Shown: piece by piece, positions 34,121 to 40,634 of the stretch | Layout of the letters: every line of letters starts with the position of its first letter | How positions within the stretch are numbered: the first letter of the stretch is position 1 | Source: UBA1381 sp964399965 | Lineage (GTDB): Bacteria > Bacillota > Clostridia > UBA1381 | Direction: 5' to 3' | Assembly: GCA_964399965.1 (NCBI GenBank) | Contig: CAYNRX010000003.1 | Span: 1 to 64,000 of the forward strand | Length of the DNA stretch: 64,000 nt | Translations under genes and position numbers: made by a program | Notes under the pieces: generated by a model | The model's input: the letters and a program-made list of their open reading frames with translations, nothing else | Database searches by the model: none | What the model was told of the DNA's origin: nothing

Positions 34121-34597
34121 TTGATCTTTGCTGATATTTTCACCGATGCCGGCTGGGATGGGTTTGGAGATTTCCTCGGCGGCTTTGTTAAGTGGATAGG
34201 CTCCGGGATAGGAGCCGCCTTTTCTGCGGCCGGGGAATGGGTTTCCTCGCTTTTCTCCTCCGCCCCCACTGTCACGGCTGTTTTAAAGGAGTTTCCCGCA
34301 TTGCGGGAGATAACGCTCGCGGTCATAATGTACTTTGTCATTATAAATATCGTGACCTTCGCTATCTTCGGCATGGACAAAAAACGCGCCCAAAACAAGG
34401 GACAGCGCGTGAGCGAAAGGACTCTTTTTAGGCTGTGCGCTGCCGGCGGCGCCCTGGGCGGCCTTTTGGGGATGAAGGTATTCCGCCATAAGACCAAACA
34501 CAACAAATTCCGCTGGGGCGTGCCGGTACTGTTTTTCGTTGAGCTTATCGCCGGCAGCTTCTGTATCGGGTTTTTGATGTATTGGGTCTATATGTAA
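34121..34597 (+). CDS. DUF1294-domain membrane protein with an N-terminal extension
   Basis: A 158-residue protein. The second half matches DUF1294 (NIVTFAIFGMDKKRAQ...RVSERTLFRLCAAGGALGGL...MKVFRHKTKHNKFRWG) with hydrophobic segments at about 70-88, 108-122 and 134-156. The first 65 residues are a Gly/Phe-rich amphipathic stretch not typical of the family. The likely start is TTG 34121 after GCCGGGG; earlier ATG 34112 hits a stop at once. It lies 20 bp after engB. Function unknown. Confidence 0.8.
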   Translation: MIFADIFTDAGWDGFGDFLGGFVKWIGSGIGAAFSAAGEWVSSLFSSAPTVTAVLKEFPALREITLAVIMYFVIINIVTFAIFGMDKKRAQNKGQRVSERTLFRLCAAGGALGGLLGMKVFRHKTKHNKFRWGVPVLFFVELIAGSFCIGFLMYWVYM

Positions 34598-34606
34598 AAT
34601 TTTGTG

Positions 34607-34635
34607 TTGCAAAACGGCGAGAGCTGTGGTATAAT
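34607..34635 (+). promoter_or_regulatory. Sigma-A promoter of eutS-eutP
   Basis: TTGCAA (34607-34612), 17-bp spacer and perfect TATAAT (34630-34635). A small GGGA...TCCC hairpin lies in the 45-nt leader; I see no paired ANTAR-type antiterminator hairpins. Confidence 0.82.
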
Positions 34636-34680
34636 TATATATAGGGAGTTTTCCCATACAGAAAAGGGAGTTTTTATTAT

Positions 34681-35056
34681 GGATATGGATAAATTAAACG
34701 GTATTTCCGACCGTATGCGTATAATCCAGGAGCTGGTGCCCGGTAAGCAGATAACCCTATCGCACATAATAGCCGGTCCCGATCCGGTGATATACCAAAA
34801 ACTGGGACTTAACCCGGAGGTCGATTATGCCCGTTCGGCCATCGGCATCCTTACAATGAGCCCGGCGGAGACGGCCGTTATCGGTGCCGATATCGCCACC
34901 AAGACCTCCAACGTCGATCTGGGCTTTGTTGACCGGTTCAGCGGCACGCTGATAGTCACGGGGCTTTTCTCCGACGTTAAGGCCGCGCTTGAGGCGATAA
35001 TGGAATATTCCCGCGACACTCTCGGCTTTGACGTGTGCGAGCTGACAAAGACCTGA
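34681..35056 (+). CDS. eutS: Ethanolamine-utilisation microcompartment shell protein EutS
   Basis: The start ATG 34681 follows AAAGGGAG, giving 124 residues. The core IIQELVPGKQITLSHIIAGP, AIGILTMSPAETAVIGADIA and LGFVDRFSGTLIVTG closely follows EutS/PduU, the circularly permuted BMC shell hexamer. An insertion around YQKLGLNPEVDYARS is slightly longer than usual. Only eutS and eutP occur here; lyase, aldehyde dehydrogenase and other shell genes are absent from the window, so this resembles a BMC satellite locus. Confidence 0.93.
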
Positions 35057-35066
35057 GGCTGGGAAC

Positions 35067-35531
35067 ATGAAAAAAATAATCCTTATCGGCCGCAGCGAAG
35101 CCGGGAAGACCACTCTTACCCAGGCTTTAAAGGGCGAAAAAATACATTATCATAAAACACAGTACGTCAACCACTTTGACGTTATCATCGATACTCCGGG
35201 AGAATACATACAGACCAAGGGGCTGGGAGCCGCCTTGGCAATGTACACCTATGAGGCGGACGTGGTAGGGCTTTTAATGAGCTCTCATGAGCCGTTTTCG
35301 CTTTATCCGCCCTGCGTGACTCCGCTTGCCAACCGGGACGTCGTAGGCATCGTCACCCAGATAAACCATCCCGACGCCAACCTCGAGCAGGCTGAACGCT
35401 GGCTGCGCCTTGCAGGCTGCAAGAAAATATTCTTCGTTGATTCCAAGACCGGAGAAGGCGTATGGGAGATACTTGAGTACCTGCGCGAGGACGGGGACGT
35501 CATGCCCTGGGAGGAAAACGGCAAAAACTAA
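35067..35531 (+). CDS. eutP: EutP/PduV-family P-loop GTPase-like protein
   Basis: A 154-residue protein with a P-loop (LIGRSEAGKTTLTQAL), switch/DTPG motif (VIIDTPGEYIQTKGLGAALA) and a G4-like VTQINHPDAN. EutP/PduV proteins are Ras-like and are tied to microcompartments, sometimes reported as acetate kinase or as positioning factors. It lies 10 bp after eutS. A terminator follows, separating it from the two-component genes. Confidence 0.93.
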   Translation: MKKIILIGRSEAGKTTLTQALKGEKIHYHKTQYVNHFDVIIDTPGEYIQTKGLGAALAMYTYEADVVGLLMSSHEPFSLYPPCVTPLANRDVVGIVTQINHPDANLEQAERWLRLAGCKKIFFVDSKTGEGVWEILEYLREDGDVMPWEENGKN

Positions 35532-35557
35532 GATCTTGAACTTAAGCTGAAAAAAAT

Positions 35558-35588
35558 GACTGCGCAAATTAAAGCGGCAGTCTTTTTT
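35558..35588 (+). terminator. Intrinsic terminator of eutS-eutP
   Basis: GACTGC (35558-35563) pairs with GCAGTC (35577-35582), followed by a T7 run. Confidence 0.8.
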
Positions 35589-35622
35589 TATTGCCTATAT
35601 AGGATACCGGCTGTTTCCTTTC

Positions 35623-35651
35623 TTGACTAATCACTTTCGGTAATGTATAAT
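35623..35651 (+). promoter_or_regulatory. Sigma-A promoter of the two-component system
   Basis: TTGACT (35623-35628), 17-bp spacer, perfect TATAAT (35646-35651). The regulators are thus transcribed separately from eutSP. Confidence 0.88.
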
Positions 35652-35714
35652 ATATCCATAGACAGGATTCGTGAAAAACCGGGATTTTTTACCGGCCATT
35701 TGGAGGTGGATGAA

Positions 35715-36434
35715 GTGAAAAGGCTCAGGATCGCCGTTTGCGACGATGACGCGGACACGCTTGCGTACGAGGTCGGAATGGTGAAAAAGCTGATGCGGGA
35801 GATGTATACCGACTGTGTTGTGGACAGCTTTCCCAGCGCCGATATGCTTATGCGGGATGGCGGAGTATACGATATACTGTTCATGGATGTGGAATTGGGG
35901 GAGAAAAGCGGCATCGAAGCGGCCCGCAGGCAAAGGCTGCTCAATGAGGATTGCCAGATATTTTTCGTCACCAACCACGAGGACTATATCGACGACGCCC
36001 TCGACCTGCACGCGCTGCGGTTCTGGATAAAGCCCGTGGACGAGGAGCGTATGCGCCGCGGTATCGAATCGGCTCTGCGCAATATCCGGGAGGCGGTGGA
36101 GATGATAACCGTCGTCGACGTCAGACGGGAACGGGCGATCAAGGTAAAGCATATCGTCTACATTCATGCCGAGGAGAGGAAGACGCACATATTTACCGTA
36201 GACGGCGACTTCATGGTGGAAAATATATATAAGGAGATAAGATCGCGGATAGAAAAGGCCGGGCCGTTTTTCGAGATAGCGCGCGGTTACTGCATAAATT
36301 TACAATACGTGCAGGATTTTAACAAGAACATGGTGCAGTGCGGCAAAGGCGATAGGAGCTACAGGCTGGAAATATCGCGGCGGCGGTATAAGCTTTTCGA
36401 GACGGCGTTTGTCCGCTGGGGAGGTATAAGATGA
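35715..36434 (+). CDS. LytTR-family response regulator (AgrA/LytR type)
   Basis: GTG 35715 with GGAGG eight bases upstream is the start; longer readings overlap the promoter. The 239 residues comprise a receiver domain (RIAVCDDDADT, phospho-Asp in YDILFMDVELG, FFVTNHEDY, Lys in FWIKPVDEE) and a LytTR DNA-binding domain (IVYIHAEERKTHIFTVDGDF...FFEIARGYCINLQYVQDF). Such regulators bind short direct repeats one or two turns apart. A matching repeat lies right after the kinase gene. It overlaps the kinase start by 4 bp. Confidence 0.93.
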   Translation: MKRLRIAVCDDDADTLAYEVGMVKKLMREMYTDCVVDSFPSADMLMRDGGVYDILFMDVELGEKSGIEAARRQRLLNEDCQIFFVTNHEDYIDDALDLHALRFWIKPVDEERMRRGIESALRNIREAVEMITVVDVRRERAIKVKHIVYIHAEERKTHIFTVDGDFMVENIYKEIRSRIEKAGPFFEIARGYCINLQYVQDFNKNMVQCGKGDRSYRLEISRRRYKLFETAFVRWGGIR

Positions 36435-37693
36435 TGAGGGTAGACGTAGGACTTGTTTTGGGTATAGCTTTTGAGTACATAATATTCCGCTGCTACAGCG
36501 ACGCCCTGTTTAATATCCGGCTGATAAAATGGCAGAGACGGCTTATCACGGCGGCAGGCTTTTTGGTGTACCTGCTGGTCTGCGCCTGGGGAGTTGTGCC
36601 GCTGAATATCGGGATGTCGTTCATTTTGAATTACGTGCTGCTGCGGCTGTGCTTTCGTACGACCGGACGCACAGCGGCTATCCATGCTATGCTTTTGGCG
36701 GCACTCTCCACGCTGGGGGAATTTTTGGTGATGTTTTCCGGCGTACTGGGGATAATGCCGGCGGAGGCCGGGCATATGAGCTGGTATCAGTCGTTCATGC
36801 TCACCGCCCTGGGGAAATTCCTCTACCTGGCAGGGGTGGTGGCTCTGATGCAGATGTTCAAGCATCAGGGCGGCTATGCGGACGTGCAGTACATGCCCCT
36901 GGTGCTCATACCGGCGCTGACGCTGGTAGTGCTGATCCTTCTGGAAAAATTCTTCGGCGAGCACCGTATCTGCGTTATCATCTGTCTGGCTCTGGCAGCC
37001 ATAGATATCGTATCGCTGGAGATGTGCAAGAGGCTTAATATACAGCGGACGGAAAACAGGCTGCTGCGGCTGAAAGAGGAGAAGGAGAAGCAGGATCTGG
37101 TAAACTACGAACGCCAGAGCATACTGCGCCACGATTTTAAGGCGCATATCGATATGCTCTCATCGCTTATTAAAAAGGATCCCGCCAAGGCCGGGGAATA
37201 TCTCGATTCCCTGCGGCAGGAGCAGATCACGGCGGAGGTTGTAAACCGTACCGACAACAGTGTCGTAAACGCCGTCATTTCCGCCAAGATGCAGGAATGC
37301 CGCCGTATCGGGGTGAAGCTGGATGTGGAACCGGCGCAGGCCAGCCTGGCATTTTGGGCGGACATAGACGCGGCGGCGATGTTTTCCAATATCCTGGATA
37401 ACGCCATCGAGGCCTGCCGCGGCTCCGAGAGAAAGTATATCTATATGAGCATTTATACCAAAAACGCGGATTTCGCTGTGATCAGGACGACTAACTCCTC
37501 CGACAGCGCGCCGCTGAGCGATGAAGGGATACTCAAAACCACCAAAACGGGCGAAGGCCATGGACTGGGAATGAAAAGCATAGAAATCGTTGCCGGCCGT
37601 TACAACGGTTCTGTTGATTGGGACTACGATGAGAATAAAAGGGAATTTACCCTGACAGTCTCGGCAAAAATGGCAATAACTTCCAGAAAATGA
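36431..37693 (+). CDS. GHKL sensor histidine kinase (AgrC/LytS-like)
   Basis: A 420-residue protein with about six hydrophobic segments in residues 1-200, a coiled coil (NRLLRLKEEKEKQDLVNYER), the H-box SILRHDFKAHIDML, N-box MFSNILDNAIEACRG and G-box TGEGHGLGMKSIEIVAGRY. The layout is that of peptide-sensing AgrC-type kinases, but no agrB/agrD is nearby, so the signal is unknown. It is co-translated with the response regulator. Its stop codon is part of the downstream operator repeat. Confidence 0.92.
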   Translation: MMRVDVGLVLGIAFEYIIFRCYSDALFNIRLIKWQRRLITAAGFLVYLLVCAWGVVPLNIGMSFILNYVLLRLCFRTTGRTAAIHAMLLAALSTLGEFLVMFSGVLGIMPAEAGHMSWYQSFMLTALGKFLYLAGVVALMQMFKHQGGYADVQYMPLVLIPALTLVVLILLEKFFGEHRICVIICLALAAIDIVSLEMCKRLNIQRTENRLLRLKEEKEKQDLVNYERQSILRHDFKAHIDMLSSLIKKDPAKAGEYLDSLRQEQITAEVVNRTDNSVVNAVISAKMQECRRIGVKLDVEPAQASLAFWADIDAAAMFSNILDNAIEACRGSERKYIYMSIYTKNADFAVIRTTNSSDSAPLSDEGILKTTKTGEGHGLGMKSIEIVAGRYNGSVDWDYDENKREFTLTVSAKMAITSRK

Positions 37694-37724
37694 CCACTCG
37701 TGCAAAAAAATGACCACTCGTGCA
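37691..37724 (+). promoter_or_regulatory. Direct-repeat operator, probable LytTR response-regulator site
   Basis: TGACCACTCGTGCA occurs at 37691-37704 and again at 37711-37724, a 20-bp period (two helical turns on one DNA face), ending 7 bp before a -35 box. LytTR proteins bind such paired direct repeats; the ACCACTC core resembles the ACC(G/A)CT(C/T)A pair described for BtsR/YehT. Confidence 0.8.
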
Positions 37725-37731
37725 AAATCTA

Positions 37732-37760
37732 TTGACATCACCGCAGGAATATTATATACT
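37732..37760 (+). promoter_or_regulatory. Sigma-A promoter under the direct-repeat operator
   Basis: A perfect TTGACA (37732-37737), 17-bp spacer and TATACT (37755-37760). Transcription would start near 37767 and run toward the SLH gene at 38215. Confidence 0.87.
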
Positions 37761-37766
37761 TGCGGT

Positions 37767-38199
37767 AGGATCAAACCCAAGGAACGGAACGCGTCAGGGC
37801 GGATATGAAAGAAAGATTATTCGGCCGGTGTTTTCCGCCTCCCCCCGTGGAGGACGCTGCTTGCGGATCTTGTCTATAAATAAAAACCGCACAAAAAGCG
37901 GCCGTTCCTTGCAGACAAAACGGCGGGCGCGTCAATAAAAGGCGCACTCTGCGGCAGGTATGTCATAGGATCCGAAAGGTATATATGCTCGGGGAGACGG
38001 CGGGCAAAAAAAGAGAAACTTCATAAAACCAGCAGAAAGAATTGGTCGCTCTTAATGACGGTTATATATAAAGTCTCTCTTCGATAAGTATATAAGATAA
38101 CCTCTGCTTTGTCAAGGCCTTTTGTATATCTTTGTCCGCCGCCCTAGGGGGATACTTGGGTATGGTAAAAATCATAAATCAAAAGGTTTTCATCAAAGA
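37767..38199 (+). other. Long structured leader or non-coding RNA before the SLH gene
   Basis: The ~450-nt region between promoter and SLH gene has several pairings: AAGGAACGG (37779-37787) with CCGTTCCTT (37902-37910); GGCGG near 37797 with CCGCC near 37835; GCGC/GCGC near 37930; and AAGAGAAACTT (~38008) with AAGTCTCTCTT (~38083). I could not assign it to a known riboswitch, 6S, SRP or RNase P RNA. It contains one possible 24-codon frame. Confidence 0.45.
37805..37879 (+). CDS. Possible 24-residue Cys/Pro-rich peptide
   Basis: ATG 37805 to TAA 37879 encodes MKERLFGRCFPPPP followed by VEDAACGSCL, with AGGGCGG just upstream as a marginal ribosome site. It is the first start codon after the operator-controlled promoter and has three Cys. 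It may equally be chance coding inside a structured RNA. No homologue is known to me. Confidence 0.25.
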   Translation: MKERLFGRCFPPPPVEDAACGSCL

Positions 38200-38214
38200 A
38201 GGAGGTGAGAAGTC

Positions 38215-39027
38215 ATGAAAAAATCAATAGCACTACTTCTTTCATCACTGCTTGCCGTATCGGCAGCTCCCTCCGCTTTCGCTCTTGATTACACAGATGT
38301 TCCCGAGGGGACGGAGCTTCGGGAAGCGGTGGAAGACCTGGAGGCTTTGGGCATAGTAAACGGCTATCCCGATGGTTCATACAGACCAGAGGCTCCGGTC
38401 ACACGGGCGGAGGTAGCAGTTATGACCTTTAAAATGAGCCATGCGCCCGGATATACTCCGCTTCCGGCCGACAGATTAAAGGTCAACGGTCTTGATATGG
38501 AATGCTACTCTGATTATGATACGAGCCACTGGGCATATTACGAGATGGCTGAGCAGGCAGATGAGAGCCGGGTCGGAAAACCGCTTGAAGGCTATCCCGA
38601 CGGCACTCTCCGTCCCGATAACAATGTCACCTATACGGAAGCCTTGAACATGATACTCAAAGAACTGCGGTATTATGCACTGATAGACGAACAGGGCGGC
38701 TATCCTGACGGCACTATGTATTGGGCTGAGGATTTAGGTCTGTCCGAGGGCATGGAATTTGAGCCGGGCGATGATACAAAAGCTACGCGCGGAGACATAG
38801 CGATAATGGTGCACCGGGCAATGGACGCGCCTTACGCTAAGCTTTTTTCTGAATTTCCTGAGGGTACGACTGTAGAGGAGACGGAGTATGAGGAGGGCAC
38901 ATTCGGTCAGGTGAGCGGCGATGTTATTTTCACCTGGGGCAAGGGCGAAAGCACCCCGCGCACAAGTCGTGACTCAAGAGAAGCCGGTAAAGACTGGGTG
39001 CGTATAGAGGAATCGTTTGACAGCTGA
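38215..39027 (+). CDS. Secreted S-layer-homology domain protein
   Basis: A 270-residue protein with signal peptide (MKKSIALLLSSLLAVSAAPS) and SLH repeats: YTDVPEGTELREAVEDLEAL...VNGYPDGSYRPEAPVTRAEV at about 25-75, a second copy around GYPDGTLRPDNNVTYTEALN and a third, degenerate one ending GDIAIMVHRAMD. The C-terminal ~60 residues are acidic/Thr-rich. SLH domains anchor proteins to pyruvylated wall polymers. The strong AAGGAGGTGAG site precedes the ATG. It is the first sizeable gene after the LytTR-type operator. Confidence 0.88.
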   Translation: MKKSIALLLSSLLAVSAAPSAFALDYTDVPEGTELREAVEDLEALGIVNGYPDGSYRPEAPVTRAEVAVMTFKMSHAPGYTPLPADRLKVNGLDMECYSDYDTSHWAYYEMAEQADESRVGKPLEGYPDGTLRPDNNVTYTEALNMILKELRYYALIDEQGGYPDGTMYWAEDLGLSEGMEFEPGDDTKATRGDIAIMVHRAMDAPYAKLFSEFPEGTTVEETEYEEGTFGQVSGDVIFTWGKGESTPRTSRDSREAGKDWVRIEESFDS

Positions 39028-39074
39028 ACTATATAATTGCCCAAGGTGATATTTTATAATTATCGCCCTGGACA

Positions 39075-39110
39075 GGAGACAATTGCGGGAGCAATTCCGC
39101 AATTGTCTCC
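39075..39110. repeat. Perfect 14-bp palindrome related to the intergenic elements (copy D)
   Basis: GGAGACAATTGCGG (39075-39088), an 8-base loop, then CCGCAATTGTCTCC (39097-39110). The AATTGCG/CGCAATT core resembles the right-end hairpin of elements at 27158 and 46524. It may also serve as an end structure for the SLH transcript. Confidence 0.7.
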
Positions 39111-39138
39111 TAAAAATTTAAGATAGGAGGGAAAAATC

Positions 39139-39645
39139 ATGTTTAAATTTAAAAAATTGTTTTCTGTAGCTTTAGCAGTTGTAATAGCATTGTCAATGAT
39201 TTGCGGTTTTGCAGCGTCAACGGATTCACCCGCCGATATTGATAGAAGCAATTATGAATGGGTATAGCCAACCATTGTGGAGCCGGAGCTGGTTGAACCT
39301 GCCGCACCGGAGGTAACCAATCAATTACGCTCGGCAGACCCCGAATTGTTCGCGGTAAATAAAGATATTTTTGTCGGGGTTCGTGCAAATAGTGAGTTTG
39401 CAAAGGTTTTTGAAGATAGCAATTGGTGGGATAATAGGGTGTCGGTTACTATAGACAATATTCAAAATGGCGGAACGGTCGCGGTTAGAGTTGTGGACCT
39501 GGCGACCGGCGGATCGGCGCAGTCTTCTCTTGCCCAGGGACAAGGCACGTCTTTTAATATTACGCCCGGCGAAGGGTTTGTTGTTTATATGTCTGCGGAC
39601 GTTCCTACAAACGTTAATGCAAATATTAGGACGTACTCTGTTTAA
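39139..39645 (+). pseudogene. Small secreted protein interrupted by an in-frame TAG
   Basis: ATG 39139, with AGGAGG upstream, opens a signal peptide (MFKFKKLFSVALAVVIALSM) and reads to TAG at 39264-39266 (codon 43). The same frame continues uninterrupted to TAA at 39645 with a well-formed beta-rich domain (TIVEPELVEPAAPEVTNQL, VSVTIDNIQNGGTVAVRVVD, INPGEGFVVYM-like end). One base change would restore a 168-residue secreted protein. It could be a recent nonsense mutation, a read-through case or a sequence error. TAG is used as a normal stop elsewhere here (48601-48603). Confidence 0.75.
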
Positions 39646-39797
39646 AGAGGAGACGATCATCTGCAAGGCGGTAAAAGAAGTGATAATATCCTCTAATGAT
39701 GTTTAAGTAAATTATGCTTTCCTCCGTCCGGAGATAAACGGGGTGTATGGAAGCTGCGGTTGTTTATATTTACGAAGTTTTTTAACAAGGAGTGGTT

Positions 39798-40460
39798 ATG
39801 TTGAATCAGAATATTTATAATAATTCCAAAAAAATATGCATAGCTCTATGCGCAATATGCGGCCTGCTTTTGGGCGGCTGCACGGGCGGCGAGATATCGC
39901 CGACGCCGGAGGCTGTGCAGACCCCGGCTCCGACAGAGGATGTATCGGGCATGAGCGGGACGGAGGCGGAGGAGATATCCCAGAGGTATTTTTCTTCCCA
40001 CACTAAAGCCGACAATTCGCGGCTTTATATAGCCGAGGACGGCAGCTGGTGTATGCAGGTGCCCGAGGACGCGCACTGCGCCGATATGGCGGAGGGGATA
40101 GTGCGGATATCGTTCGTCAGGGACGGCGAAATGGCGGATATCTATGTCCATGCTGTCGGCAATGAAAACGCTCCCAGCGATGTTTACACGACTGCGGAGG
40201 AGATAGTGGAAAAGCACGCGCAATACGGGCTGAATTTTGTCGGCGAGGTCACAGACCTCGAACAGCTGTATGACGGCGAGGAAAATATCGGCTGCCAGTA
40301 TATACAGCGCGTTGAGACGGTGACGGAGCCGTACGGAGCCGTTTACCGTGATTACTATAATACTCCGTATTCGATACAGGCTTCGCTTGTCGATCTTGAG
40401 GAGGATACTATCGCGGAAATGGAAGGCTGGCTTGACACGTTTGCGTTTGGTGAGTTTTAA
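39798..40460 (+). CDS. Lipoprotein of unknown function
   Basis: The start is ATG 39798 with AAGGAG five bases upstream. The 220-residue product has a lipobox (CAICGLLLGGC), a PTPE-rich spacer and a compact domain (SSHTKADNSRLYIAEDGSWC...FAFGEF) of the small surface-lipoprotein kind. It is likely anchored outside the membrane. Neighbouring genes are other surface proteins. I recognise no enzyme motif. Confidence 0.82.
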   Translation: MLNQNIYNNSKKICIALCAICGLLLGGCTGGEISPTPEAVQTPAPTEDVSGMSGTEAEEISQRYFSSHTKADNSRLYIAEDGSWCMQVPEDAHCADMAEGIVRISFVRDGEMADIYVHAVGNENAPSDVYTTAEEIVEKHAQYGLNFVGEVTDLEQLYDGEENIGCQYIQRVETVTEPYGAVYRDYYNTPYSIQASLVDLEEDTIAEMEGWLDTFAFGEF

Positions 40461-40486
40461 AAAGCCGGGGAAATAAGATATATATG

Positions 40487-40520
40487 GCCCCTGTCGTTAT
40501 CGGCAGGGGCTTCGTTGTTT
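40487..40520 (+). terminator. Terminator after the lipoprotein gene
   Basis: GCCCCTG (40487-40493) pairs with CAGGGGC (40504-40510), followed by a T-rich tail. Confidence 0.65.
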
Positions 40521-40564
40521 ATAAATTGTTTACAATGTGTCGCACAAATTTAAAAAAAAACAGG

Positions 40565-40593
40565 TTGCAGTTTTTAATACTTTATGGTATAAT
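40565..40593 (+). promoter_or_regulatory. Sigma-A promoter of the large SLH gene
   Basis: TTGCAG (40565-40570), 17-bp spacer, perfect TATAAT (40588-40593), about 40 bp before the start codon. Confidence 0.82.
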
Positions 40594-40634
40594 CAAAGTG
40601 ATAATCTTGTTTTTGAAAGGAATGAGTATAGGAT

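Noticed and set aside
36431..37693. Full agr quorum-sensing system
   Set aside because: Only AgrC/AgrA-like proteins are present; no AgrB protease or AgrD peptide with the usual features is nearby.
37767..37920. 6S RNA, SRP RNA or c-di-GMP riboswitch identity for the structured leader
   Set aside because: None of the conserved core sequences of those RNAs is present; left as unassigned.
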